Below are positions 1-6,696 of a stretch of DNA of 6,824 nucleotides, one piece after another. Position 1 is the stretch's first letter. Every line of letters begins with the position of its first letter. Both the position numbers and the translations under genes were made by a program. Under the pieces are notes generated by a model that was not told the DNA's origin, did no database searches, and worked only from the letters and a program-made list of their open reading frames with translations. The stretch is from assembly GCA_910580045.1 (NCBI GenBank), contig CAJTXF010000103.1, positions 1 through 6,824 on the forward strand, in the 5' to 3' direction. The stretch is from an uncultured Eubacteriales bacterium (GTDB lineage Bacteria; Bacillota; Clostridia; Oscillospirales; Acutalibacteraceae).

Positions 1-192
1 AGCGCAAGCGACACTTTCAAACACCGCCGGAGAGGCGGACTGGCCTTCCGAAACGCCGGGCCCTGAGCTTCTCAGCAAACTTGCCGCTTGCGGTGAGGAT
101 GTTGTGAACGGTTAGGCCCTAGACCTTACAGTAAGCACCATCTGACCGGAACGCTTAGCCTCCCAACGCCTGTGCAGGGCGTCCGCCTCTCT

Positions 193-229
193 CCGAAAGT
201 TAAGAAAGCGCGGCTTTCTTAACTTTCGG
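193..229. repeat. Hairpin A, left copy
   Basis: A perfect 16-bp stem with a 5-base loop: arm CCGAAAGTTAAGAAAG (193-208), loop CGCGG (209-213), complementary arm 214-229. The equivalent hairpin at 6477-6513 has GG in place of the AA at arm positions 10-11, and CC in place of TT at the paired positions, so the stem stays perfect. It is not followed by a T-run, so it is not a normal intrinsic terminator. It lies more than 400 bp upstream of the PilZ gene, inside the composite repeat. Confidence 0.92.
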
Positions 230-347
230 AATCTTGCTGCTGGCTGCGGCGTATGGGCGGCGCTCAGAGTGCCACGTTCAGACGCTTGGGGGCCGACTGG
301 CGTTCTGCTTCGCTCCTTGCTCTTGGAGCGCCGCCTAAGGGCAAGGG

Positions 348-438
348 CATGGGGCTTTGCCCCACACCCTACCAGGGCGCTGCCCTGGACCCGCAAGGGG
401 CCATGCGCCCCTTGACCCCGGCTTGGCCCGCCGTCAGG
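348..438 (+). repeat. Three-hairpin GC-rich block, left copy
   Basis: Three adjacent short hairpins follow one another. They are GGGGC-TTT-GCCCC (351-363), CCAGGGC-GCT-GCCCTGG (372-388), and CAAGGGGC with a 5-base loop and its complement (394-414). The 91-nt block matches the inverse of 6238-6328 at 88 of 91 positions. It is the best conserved part of the two copies, suggesting it is either the most recently spread or the most constrained module. It is open in several reading frames and can therefore generate spurious N-terminal extensions in gene calls. Confidence 0.9.
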
Positions 439-479
439 CACTCGCTCACCCTCTTGACCTCGGCTTGGCCCGCCGCCAG
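411..479 (+). repeat. Tandem partial duplication at the end of the left repeat
   Basis: Positions 411-437 and 453-479 are direct copies of a 27-nt segment (25 of 27 identical), offset by 42 bp. Each begins CTTGACC and continues with CGGCTTGGCCCGCCG. The right-hand copy of the element has only one version of this segment next to pduL, so the left end was locally duplicated or two element ends lie side by side here. Confidence 0.8.
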
Positions 480-606
480 CCGCTGTCTTGCCCCCTATTA
501 TACTATTTCGAGCGGACTCAAGGTCAAGGAAAGAAACTCACAAATTTGCCGCTGCTCTTTTGTGGGTTTTGCCAGGCTTCCCCTGGGCGCTTCCTCTCCC
601 TGGGGC

Positions 607-635
607 TTGACTTTTCCCCGGCAAGCCGGTATAAT
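607..635 (+). promoter_or_regulatory. Sigma-A type promoter of the PilZ-domain gene
   Basis: A -35 box TTGACT (607-612) and a perfect -10 box TATAAT (630-635) are separated by exactly 17 bp. Transcription would begin near 642, giving a leader of about 25 nt before the ATG at 667. The promoter lies outside the conserved repeat, about 170 bp beyond its block of hairpins. Confidence 0.85.
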
Positions 636-666
636 ATTCCTACAGAAGTTTGTGAAGGTGGTTTTT

Positions 667-1401
667 ATGAGCTTTTTTAAGAATTTGTTTTCCAAGAATA
701 AAGAGACGCCCCAAAGCCCTGCCCCTGCCGCGCAAAAGAGCGGCATTGCCCAAGAGCTTCCCGAGCTGGCGGAGGGTATGTCCCTGGATGTGGTGACAGA
801 GTCCGGCAAGCTCATGCTCTCTGGCCGAATCAGCACAATCAGCGGCACCAGCCTGACTTTGGAGCGCCTGCCCGGCTGGCTCTCCTTTGAGACCTGCAAT
901 GTGGGCGACAAAGTGTCTGTGCGGGGCTTTACGCGCCAGATGATTGCCTTTAACCTGACCGGCACTGTCCAGGAGTCCACCCGCATGGTGTTCGGGGTGA
1001 AAAATTTGAAAGTGCAGCATGTGACCAACCAGCGCATGAGCTTCCGCCTGCCTGTGAACACGGAAGCCGCCATGTTCCGGGAGGATGACGAACACCTCAG
1101 CCGCCCGGAGGAGTGCATTCTGGTGGACATCAGCACAGGCGGGGCCTGTGTGGAGACAGACTACATACACTCTGAGGAGGAAGTGATTCAGCTGCGCTTT
1201 AAGCTGGAGGACTACCCGGTCATGGTGTTTTTGGGGCAGATTGTCCGGGGCGCGGAGTATACCTCTGGCCGGTACCGTTACGGGGTGCTGTTCGCCCAGC
1301 CCAAGCCAGAGGAGCTGACCACCCTCACCCGCACCCTCTATAACATCCAGACCGGCAATCGCAAAGAGTGGAGCCGGGGCATGGAGGGGACCTGGTCCTG
1401 A
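667..1401 (+). CDS. PilZ domain protein, YcgR-like c-di-GMP receptor
   Basis: A predicted 244-residue cytoplasmic c-di-GMP effector. Residues about 35-115 look like the beta-rich N-terminal domain found in YcgR-like proteins. Residues about 120-225 form the PilZ domain, with both ligand motifs intact: R123-M-S-F-R127 (RxxxR) and D154-I-S156-T-G-G159 (DxSxxG). In this family c-di-GMP binding changes interactions with partners, classically the flagellar motor, but nothing nearby shows which process is controlled. The N terminus (MSFFKNLFSKNKE) is basic and amphipathic and is followed by a Pro/Ala-rich linker, so peripheral membrane contact is possible. The start is set by AAGGTGG at 655-661 and by the promoter at 607-635. 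The frame is open back to 253, but that extension runs through the repeat and upstream of the promoter. The gene is single and followed by its own terminator. Confidence 0.92.
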   Translation: MSFFKNLFSKNKETPQSPAPAAQKSGIAQELPELAEGMSLDVVTESGKLMLSGRISTISGTSLTLERLPGWLSFETCNVGDKVSVRGFTRQMIAFNLTGTVQESTRMVFGVKNLKVQHVTNQRMSFRLPVNTEAAMFREDDEHLSRPEECILVDISTGGACVETDYIHSEEEVIQLRFKLEDYPVMVFLGQIVRGAEYTSGRYRYGVLFAQPKPEELTTLTRTLYNIQTGNRKEWSRGMEGTWS

Positions 1402-1416
1402 ATACAGCAAAAGCAG

Positions 1417-1451
1417 AGGCAGGCGGCTCAAAAGGGGAGGCCTGCCTTTTT
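1417..1451 (+). terminator. Intrinsic terminator of the PilZ-domain gene
   Basis: An 8-bp stem, AGGCAGGC (1417-1424) with GCCTGCCT (1440-1447), is followed by a run of five T at 1447-1451. It begins 16 nt after the stop codon at 1401. Confidence 0.8.
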
Positions 1452-1529
1452 GCGCGGAAATTTGTCGCTTCTGGGCAAAAAGACGGTGTTTTCGATTTTT
1501 CAAACAAGCCCTAAGCCCATCAGCCAAAT

Positions 1530-1566
1530 AAAAAAGACCAGCGGGACAGGCCTCCGCTGGTCTTTT
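1530..1566 (-). terminator. Terminator of the GH3 gene, probably bidirectional
   Basis: A perfect 13-bp stem (1532-1544 with 1554-1566) encloses a 9-base loop; its GC core is GACCAGCGG. On the minus strand it ends in a T-rich run (complement of the A-run at 1530-1535) and starts 14 nt past the GH3 stop codon. On the plus strand it also ends in TCTTTT, so it can back up the PilZ-gene terminator in this convergent intergenic region. Confidence 0.87.
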
Positions 1567-1580
1567 CTGTTACAGGCTTC

Positions 1581-3818
1581 TCAGTCTGCCGTGACGGTGA
1601 GGGTGCCGCCGCCCCAGCGCGTGCCCCCTTCTTCCAGCCAGAGCTCTGCCTGGCCCGGCTCTGGGGAGAAGCGCATCTCCGGGTTCCACAGGGCGAGCTC
1701 CTCCTTGCCCAGCTGGAAGGTGCAGCCCCGGCTCTCGCCAGGGGCCAGGAGCAGCTTGTCAAAGGCTTTCAGCTCCTTCACCCGGGGCACCACCGGGCAC
1801 CGCCGCCAGCGCAGGAACAGCTGGGGAACCGCGTGCCCCTCCCGCTGGCCGGTGTTTGTCACCCGGAAGCGCAGAGAGACTTTCTCCCCTGCCAGCAGGG
1901 CGGTTTTGCTGATGCTGGAGGGCATCTGAGGCTCTGACAGGGTGAATTCCGTGTAGCTGAGCCCAAACCCGAAGGGGTAGAGGGGGGCCTCCCCAGGGGT
2001 GTAGGAGGCCTTGTGATTGCCATAACAGGGCAGGCCCCCAGTGCTTCTTGGCAGGGAGACAGGAAGCCGCCCGGAGGGGGAGAGCTGTCCGGTGAGGAGC
2101 TCCCCAATGGCCCGGCCCCCCATAGGGCCAGGGTAAAAGGCCCACAGCAGGGCTTGGGACTGCTCCGCGATTTGGGGCACAGCGTAGGGCCGCCCGGCAA
2201 TGATAACCGTGATGATTGGCTTGCCCAGCCGGAAGATTTCCTCTGCCAGCTCCTGCTGGACCCCGGGCAGGCGCAGCTCCATTGCGTCCACCCCCTCGCC
2301 GCAGTCCATCTCCAGAGGGCCCTGGGCCGCAGCCGCGCCGTTGTCCTGGAACTCCGCCCCCGAAAACCGGCTGGAAGAGCCCCCCAGGGCCAGGATTATC
2401 ACATCACTGTCCCGGGCCAGCTCTACCGCCTGGGCAAAGCCTCCGCAATCCGCGCCCCGGATTGTACACCCCTGGGCGAAGGGGATTTGCCTGCCCAGGG
2501 CTTCCTCCAATCCCTGGAGCAGGGTGATTCCTTCCCCAGGGCGCTGGGGCGGGGTGTAGTCCCCCAGCTGGTTGTAAAGGCTGTTCCCATTGGGGCCAAT
2601 AAGGGCCACCCTGCCCGGCTCGCACAGGGGCAGGATGCCGTGGTTTTTCAGAAGGACAGGGCTCTGCCGGGCCAGCTCCAGGCTCTCTGGGTGGGCGGCG
2701 TAGGTGAAGCGCTTGGGCGGAATCTCCTCCAAATAGGGATGCTCGAACAGGCCCCGGCGGAACTTTAGCTCCAGCACCGCCAGCACGGCCCTGTCAATGT
2801 CCTCCTCGCTGCAGAGGCCCAGCTCCACCGCCTTTTCCAGAGTGGAGAAAGCGCTGTCCCACAGGCTCAGCTGTACCCCCGCCCCCAGGGCCAGGGCAGC
2901 GGAGGCCTCAGGGCTGCCGCTGATTTCGTCCAGCCGGTCAATGGCCAGCCCGTCCGCCATAATCAGCCCCCGGAAGCCCAGCTCCTCCCGGAGCAGGGTG
3001 GTGAGCAAATCTCGGTTGGCGTGGCAGAACACCCCGTCAATCTCGTTGTAAGCGGCCATGACCCCGTCCGCGCCTGCCAGGCTGGCGGCCCGCATGGGGG
3101 GCAGGTGGATTTCCCGCAGTTCCCGGGGGCCGATGCGGGCCGCGCTGGCGTTGACGCCCCCAGTGGTCTCCCCCTGGGCGCAGAAGTGTTTGGCAACCAC
3201 CCCGGCCCCGGGACGGCGGCAGCCCTCCACCGCGGCCCGGGCCATGGCGGCGGCCAGGCAGGGCTCTTCGCTATAGCACTCCTCGCTGCGGCCCCAGCGG
3301 GGGTCCCGGAGCACATCCAGCATGGAAATCAGGGCAAAGTCCACCCCCAGCTCCCGGAGCTGTTCGCCGCAGACCTGATAGGCCTTTTCCAGCAAATCCG
3401 GGTTCCAGGCAGCCCCGGCGGCCAGGTTCACAGGCAGCAGGTACCCGTCCAGGGCCTGGTGGCCGTGGGGGCACTCGCTGGAGGTGAGCATGGGGATGCC
3501 GAACCGGGAGTGCTCAATCACACAGCGCTGGGCCAGGTTATAGGCCTGCTTCATCTCCACCCCCGCAAGGCCGGTGGAGAAATCCCGGCGGGACCAGGGG
3601 TCAGCCCGGTAGAGGCCATAGAGGCAGCCCAGGCCGCCAAAGCGCTCCACCTCTTGGATAAATTCCTGGGTAAGGGCCAGAGGGCCGTCTTCTTTCGTGT
3701 AGCAGGCAAAGCCGAAAAGGCGCTGGTTCAGCTGGCCGGTTTTTTCCCGCAGGGTGAGCCGGGGGAGCAGGTCAGCAGCCCGGCGGGCGGGGGAATATTC
3801 AGGGTTTTGATAGAGCAT
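1581..3818 (-). CDS. Glycoside hydrolase family 3, beta-glucosidase-type
   Basis: A full-length GH3 enzyme of 745 residues, expected to release non-reducing-end sugars from beta-glycosides by a retaining mechanism. The N-terminal (alpha/beta) domain spans about 20-355 and has DPRWGRSEE (172-180), KHF (210-212) and GFRGLIMADG (281-290), in which D289 is the expected nucleophile. The C-terminal domain (about 385-620) has the GEGVDAMELRLPG region (507-519), where the acid/base glutamate is often found, and FGFGLSYT (616-623). A fibronectin III-like domain covers about 640-743. There is no signal peptide, so it should act in the cytoplasm on imported substrates. The common SDW nucleophile motif is replaced by MADG, which may mark a particular subfamily; the exact substrate cannot be read from the sequence. 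The start has AAGGAG (3827-3832) at 8-nt spacing. The frame continues to 3980 but that part is intergenic in character. It is divergent from the lipoprotein gene. Confidence 0.93.
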   Translation of the reverse strand: MLYQNPEYSPARRAADLLPRLTLREKTGQLNQRLFGFACYTKEDGPLALTQEFIQEVERFGGLGCLYGLYRADPWSRRDFSTGLAGVEMKQAYNLAQRCVIEHSRFGIPMLTSSECPHGHQALDGYLLPVNLAAGAAWNPDLLEKAYQVCGEQLRELGVDFALISMLDVLRDPRWGRSEECYSEEPCLAAAMARAAVEGCRRPGAGVVAKHFCAQGETTGGVNASAARIGPRELREIHLPPMRAASLAGADGVMAAYNEIDGVFCHANRDLLTTLLREELGFRGLIMADGLAIDRLDEISGSPEASAALALGAGVQLSLWDSAFSTLEKAVELGLCSEEDIDRAVLAVLELKFRRGLFEHPYLEEIPPKRFTYAAHPESLELARQSPVLLKNHGILPLCEPGRVALIGPNGNSLYNQLGDYTPPQRPGEGITLLQGLEEALGRQIPFAQGCTIRGADCGGFAQAVELARDSDVIILALGGSSSRFSGAEFQDNGAAAAQGPLEMDCGEGVDAMELRLPGVQQELAEEIFRLGKPIITVIIAGRPYAVPQIAEQSQALLWAFYPGPMGGRAIGELLTGQLSPSGRLPVSLPRSTGGLPCYGNHKASYTPGEAPLYPFGFGLSYTEFTLSEPQMPSSISKTALLAGEKVSLRFRVTNTGQREGHAVPQLFLRWRRCPVVPRVKELKAFDKLLLAPGESRGCTFQLGKEELALWNPEMRFSPEPGQAELWLEEGGTRWGGGTLTVTAD

Positions 3819-4021
3819 AGGGAGGACTCCTTCCAAAAGTGAGAATACGGGGAATAAGCGAAAGCCTGACCCCGGGATGGGCTCGCCGGTAGGTGGCGGG
3901 TTTGGCGGGGCCGCAAAAAAATTTTTTGAAAAACATGCAACCGTTTTGGGAAAAACCGGATTCTTATAGGTAGAACGCAAAATTCACGGGGGCAACCCCC
4001 AAATTCAAAGGAGGACTACTT
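3819..4021. promoter_or_regulatory. Divergent intergenic region between GH3 and lipoprotein genes
   Basis: This 203-bp region must carry both divergent promoters. I see no textbook -35/-10 pair in either direction; TATAGG (3966-3971) is the best -10 candidate for the lipoprotein gene, with a weak -35. An A7T6 tract at 3915-3927 stands out against the high-GC surroundings and could act as an UP-like or bent-DNA element. A short GGGGG-CAA-CCCCC hairpin (3988-4000) lies just before the lipoprotein ribosome binding site. TGCAACCGTTTTGG (3936-3949) weakly resembles a catabolite-repression (cre) site but misses key positions. Confidence 0.5.
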
Positions 4022-5434
4022 ATGAAAAGAACCATGCAAAAGCTCACCGCCCTGCTCGTCCTGGCCGCGCTGCTGGCCATGATTGGAGCCTGTGGGCCGG
4101 ACGACTTCGTGTCTCAGACGCCGGACCCGCCCTCCTCGGTGATGGAGAAGGACAGCACCGCCCACGAGGCCCCGCTGCGGGTGTTCGTGGAGCCCAATAT
4201 GTTCACCCAGAGCCTGCAGGCAGAGCTGAAAAGCAAGCTGTACTGGGCAGAGAAGAACGGCGGGCCCGGGCCGGAGGAGGTGGAGTTTGAGTTTCTTCCC
4301 GGGCTTTCCGAGAGTGGCGGCTACGTCAACAGTTCGGACAGGGAGGCGGCTCTCACCCACCTGAAAACCGAGATGATGAGCGGCGCGGGCCCGGACCTGC
4401 TGATCTGCTCCTGCGACTATCTGGTGGAGATTGACCACCTATTCCGCTACCCGGAGCAGGCCATGAAGCGGAACCTGTTCCTGCCCCTGGACAGCTATAT
4501 CGAAAACGCCCGGTTCATGGAGTGGGACAGGCTCTTTCCCAAAGTCATGGAGGCGGGCCGCACGGACCAGGGCCAGATGGTCCTGCCCTTGACCTGGCGG
4601 CTTCCCGTGACCTTTTTCCGCAAGTCGGAGGTGGAGCACACCCCCTCCCAGACCATGACCTATCAGGAGGCCATGAGCAGCGGGGACCCGGCGCTCGTCC
4701 TGAGCTCCGCGGGGACCATGCTGTATGAGGGGGAGATACCCAACGTTGTTCAGCTGGGCCGGGTGGGGGCCCAGTTCCTCCGGCTGGCGGACTGGGACAC
4801 AGAGACCCTGGCCTTCTCCCAGGAGGAGCTGCTGAAGGCGGCGGAGGACCAGCGGGACCTGGTAAAGGGGCTGAAGGCCGGAGAATTCGCGGACGCGCCC
4901 CACTGTTTTCAAAGCGTCCTGTTTCAAGGCTACAGCGAGGACAGCACCCTCTATGAAGAGGGCGGGGAACTGGTCGACCCCTACCGGGGCATTGGCCGGG
5001 AGGAGCCCCTGACGATGGTGCCCGTCTACACCAAAGAGGGGGGCTACGGGGCCACCATCACCAGCTTTGGGGCTGTGAACGCCAACTCCAAGCGGCCGGA
5101 GGACGCTTTCTTCCTGCTGGACCTGATTCTGAGTAAGGACTACCAAGCCGGGTCAGTGATGGACAACCTGGCCCGCCGGAACCACTTGGGGATGCCCGTC
5201 CACATGGACCTGGGCACAAAGGAGGAGCCCTTCTGGGAGAACTGGCACCTGAGCAGTGAGGACTTCCGGACCTATACCCAGCTGCGGGACAATATCCGTC
5301 AGGTGCGCTTTGGGTGCAGGCTGGACAAGTATCTGGATGATGTGTGGGTACAAGTCCATCTTGAGACGGAGGACCTGCCCCAGGCGGTGGGGAAAATCTA
5401 CCATCAAATGAAAATGGAGCTGGGGGAGAGCTGA
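4022..5434 (+). CDS. Extracellular solute-binding lipoprotein (ABC family 1 type)
   Basis: A 470-residue predicted lipoprotein resembling family 1 extracellular solute-binding proteins, which capture sugars or other small molecules for ABC importers. It opens with MKRTMQK, a hydrophobic stretch (8-23) and the lipobox I-G-A-C24, so Cys24 would be lipidated and the protein anchored outside the membrane. A Pro/Ser/Thr-rich linker follows to about residue 50. The GPDLLIC segment is typical of the early fold of these proteins, and family-like sequence continues to the C terminus. The start is well supported by AGGAGG at 4009-4014 with 7-nt spacing. No permease or ATPase gene is present in the window, so it is an orphan that must share a transporter encoded elsewhere or act as a sensor. 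Divergence from the GH3 gene hints at a glycan ligand, but this is only inference. Confidence 0.87.
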   Translation: MKRTMQKLTALLVLAALLAMIGACGPDDFVSQTPDPPSSVMEKDSTAHEAPLRVFVEPNMFTQSLQAELKSKLYWAEKNGGPGPEEVEFEFLPGLSESGGYVNSSDREAALTHLKTEMMSGAGPDLLICSCDYLVEIDHLFRYPEQAMKRNLFLPLDSYIENARFMEWDRLFPKVMEAGRTDQGQMVLPLTWRLPVTFFRKSEVEHTPSQTMTYQEAMSSGDPALVLSSAGTMLYEGEIPNVVQLGRVGAQFLRLADWDTETLAFSQEELLKAAEDQRDLVKGLKAGEFADAPHCFQSVLFQGYSEDSTLYEEGGELVDPYRGIGREEPLTMVPVYTKEGGYGATITSFGAVNANSKRPEDAFFLLDLILSKDYQAGSVMDNLARRNHLGMPVHMDLGTKEEPFWENWHLSSEDFRTYTQLRDNIRQVRFGCRLDKYLDDVWVQVHLETEDLPQAVGKIYHQMKMELGES

Positions 5435-5484
5435 GGGGCGGAATATCCCGGTTTCTGCCGGTTTTTGCCGGAATCAGCCGGAAT

Positions 5485-5528
5485 AAAAATCGCGCGGTCC
5501 AGGGAAACGCCCCAGCCGCGCAATTTTT
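5485..5528. terminator. Bidirectional terminator between the lipoprotein and pduL genes
   Basis: Arms AAAAATCGCGCGG (5485-5497) and CCGCGCAATTTTT (5516-5528) pair over 13 positions with one mismatch, around an 18-base loop. Both strands end in a T-run, so the structure can terminate the lipoprotein gene on the plus strand and pduL on the minus strand. Just upstream, 5448-5482 holds four closely spaced CCGG-containing repeats of unknown role. Confidence 0.85.
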
Positions 5529-5557
5529 CACTTTTCAGCAGGCGGATATGTAGAGGC

Positions 5558-6124
5558 TTACAGGATAATCTCCCCGTCCACAGTGCCGGGCAGGGCAGCG
5601 GCGTTGGCCTCGTCGGTGTCCACGTGCATGGCCAGGGCATAGCTGGGGCTCACCCGGCAGACCACGTCCCCGAAGACCAGGCCGCGGCCGTTGTAGTTTA
5701 CCTTTACGGAGACAATCTGCTTGTCCACAACGCCGGCCTCTTTGGCCTCGTCGGGGTTAAAGTGGATGTGGCGCTTGGCGGCGATGACGCCCTTCTCAAT
5801 GGTGACCTCACCGGCAGGCCCTTTCAGGGTGCAGCCGGGGGTACCCTCCAAATCGCCGGACTCCCGGATAGGGGCAGTGACGCCCAGCTTGCGGGCGTCG
5901 GTGAGGGAAATCTCCACCTGGGTCTCCTTGCGGCAGGGGCCCAGGATGGACATGGACATAGAGCCCTTGGGGCCGATGACCTCGACCTTTTCGGCGCAGG
6001 CGAACTGGCCGGGCTGGGACAAATCCTTTTTGTTGGTGAGGGTGGCGCCGGGGCCAAAGAGAGCGGCCAGGTCAGCCTCTGATACATGGACATGATGGGC
6101 GGAAGTTTCAACCATAACATTCAT
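5558..6124 (-). CDS. pduL: Phosphate propanoyltransferase PduL
   Basis: A 188-residue PduL-family phosphotransacylase that interconverts acyl-CoA plus phosphate with acyl-phosphate plus CoA. It is unrelated to Pta and uses two metal ions. The tandem halves are visible. Likely metal ligands are H11 and H13 (HHVHVS), E71, H119 and H121 (KRHIHF) and H167 (MHVDTDEAN), with R65 as a likely phosphate contact; the assignments follow the known PduL structure as I remember it. Position 10 is His where many members have Arg (SARHVH). The protein starts almost directly at the catalytic domain, so there is no N-terminal encapsulation peptide, and no shell protein or aldehyde dehydrogenase gene is nearby. 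This points to a cytosolic role in acetate or propionate formation, probably with an acetate kinase encoded elsewhere. The start has AGGAGG (6134-6139) at 9-nt spacing. The frame stays open upstream to 6319 through the promoter and repeat, which I reject. Confidence 0.95.
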   Translation of the reverse strand: MNVMVETSAHHVHVSEADLAALFGPGATLTNKKDLSQPGQFACAEKVEVIGPKGSMSMSILGPCRKETQVEISLTDARKLGVTAPIRESGDLEGTPGCTLKGPAGEVTIEKGVIAAKRHIHFNPDEAKEAGVVDKQIVSVKVNYNGRGLVFGDVVCRVSPSYALAMHVDTDEANAAALPGTVDGEIIL

Positions 6125-6144
6125 TGGGGAATTCCTCCTAAAAA

Positions 6145-6161
6145 GAATATTTCTTATATTC
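6145..6161. promoter_or_regulatory. Short inverted repeat in the pduL leader
   Basis: GAATAT (6145-6150) and ATATTC (6156-6161) are inverted around TTCTT, directly next to the -10 box of pduL and upstream of its ribosome binding site. It could be an operator or a weak leader hairpin; being AT-rich, it could also arise by chance. Confidence 0.35.
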
Positions 6162-6190
6162 ATTATACACAGTGAGAGAGGAAAAAGCAA
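6162..6190 (-). promoter_or_regulatory. Sigma-A type promoter of pduL
   Basis: Read on the minus strand, TTGCTT (6185-6190) and a perfect TATAAT (6162-6167) are 17 bp apart. Transcription would start near 6155, leaving a leader of about 30 nt. The end of the composite repeat lies only about 35 bp upstream of the -35 box. Confidence 0.85.
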
Positions 6191-6237
6191 CACCAAATTC
6201 CAATGGGAGATGGGGAAAAAGCGGAGGGTGAGCAGCA

Positions 6238-6328
6238 CCTGACGGCGAGCCAAGCCGGGGTCAAGGGGCGCATGGCCCCTTGCGGGTCCAGGGCAGAGCC
6301 CTGGTGGGGTGTGGGGCAAAGCCCCATG
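6238..6328 (-). repeat. Three-hairpin GC-rich block, right copy
   Basis: The reverse complement matches 348-438 at 88 of 91 positions. All three hairpins are kept: 6313-6325, 6288-6304 and 6262-6282. The three substitutions fall outside the stems: one is in the loop of the middle hairpin and two are between or after hairpins. Confidence 0.9.
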
Positions 6329-6409
6329 ACCTTGACCTTAGGGGCGGCGCCAGAAATCCCAGGGAGAGGCAGAGTCTAACTCCCATATCCCAAGCCCGTC
6401 AGAGGCACC

Positions 6410-6430
6410 AGAGTTCGCGAAGCGAACTCT
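6410..6430. repeat. Hairpin B, first copy
   Basis: AGAGTTCGC (6410-6418) and GCGAACTCT (6422-6430) form a perfect 9-bp stem with loop GAA. A longer relative occurs at 6768-6794. The left composite repeat lacks it. Confidence 0.85.
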
Positions 6431-6476
6431 TTCGCGCCGCCCCCACCTGGCCCAGACCATCCCAAGCAGCAAGATT

Positions 6477-6513
6477 CCGAAAGTTGGGAAAGCCGCGCTT
6501 TCCCAACTTTCGG
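6477..6513. repeat. Hairpin A, right copy
   Basis: A perfect 16-bp stem: CCGAAAGTTGGGAAAG (6477-6492), loop CCGCG (6493-6497), complementary arm 6498-6513. It is the inverted counterpart of 193-229, with two paired substitutions that keep the stem intact. Confidence 0.92.
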
Positions 6514-6696
6514 AGAGAGGCGGACGCCCCGCACCAGCGTAGGGAGGCTAAGCGTTCCCGTACACTGCCGCTGGCTTAGAAAATGGGAGCTGACAGTAAG
6601 GCCAAGGGCCTGGCGGTCAGCAGCATCCTCCCCGTAAGCGGCAGTTTACTGGAAGGTTCAGGGCCGCCACGCTTGGTCAGGCCAGTCCGCGGCTCT

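Larger units (their letters stand above)
28..453 (+). repeat. Left copy of a composite hairpin-rich intergenic repeat
   Basis: No credible gene lies in positions 1-666; this stretch is a modular repeat whose second copy lies inverted at about 6224-6699. The modules in order are a core of about 165 bp (28-192), hairpin A (193-229), a variable spacer (230-330), a short link, and a block of three GC-rich hairpins (348-438). Matches to the inverted copy include an 18-nt identity at 178-195 against 6511-6528, a 17-nt identity at 148-164 against 6542-6558, and 88 of 91 bases in the three-hairpin block. The spacer is poorly conserved and lacks hairpin B, which is present in the other copy. Positions 1-27 show no match to the right-hand copy. 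I see no transposase, so any mobility would have to be supplied in trans. It could be a miniature non-autonomous element or a structured-RNA locus; the family is unknown to me. Confidence 0.8.

Noticed and set aside
193..229. Hairpin A as an intrinsic terminator
   Set aside because: The stem is strong, but no T-run follows on either strand and no gene ends nearby within the window.
348..438. CRISPR array or tRNA in the GC-rich hairpin block
   Set aside because: There are no evenly spaced direct repeats with unique spacers, and the three short hairpins do not fold into a cloverleaf with tRNA consensus bases.
253..666. N-terminal extension of the PilZ-domain gene to 253
   Set aside because: The frame is open, but it runs through the composite repeat and across a strong promoter (607-635). 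The ATG at 667 has a ribosome binding site, and the upstream residues resemble no protein domain.
3936..3949. Catabolite-repression (cre) site between the GH3 and lipoprotein genes
   Set aside because: It keeps the central CG but misses the consensus at three informative positions, including the terminal CA, so it is not better than chance.
3819..3980. N-terminal extension of the GH3 gene to 3980
   Set aside because: The upstream part lacks GH3 sequence and covers the intergenic A/T tract. The ATG at 3818 has a well-spaced AAGGAG.
5465..6082. Long open frame antisense to pduL
   Set aside because: It is a compositional shadow of the GC-rich pduL gene, with low-complexity Gly/Ala/Val-rich sequence and no recognisable domain.
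6125..6319. N-terminal extension of pduL to 6319
   Set aside because: It would translate the promoter and the repeat. The ATG at 6124 has AGGAGG at proper spacing and gives a normal PduL start.
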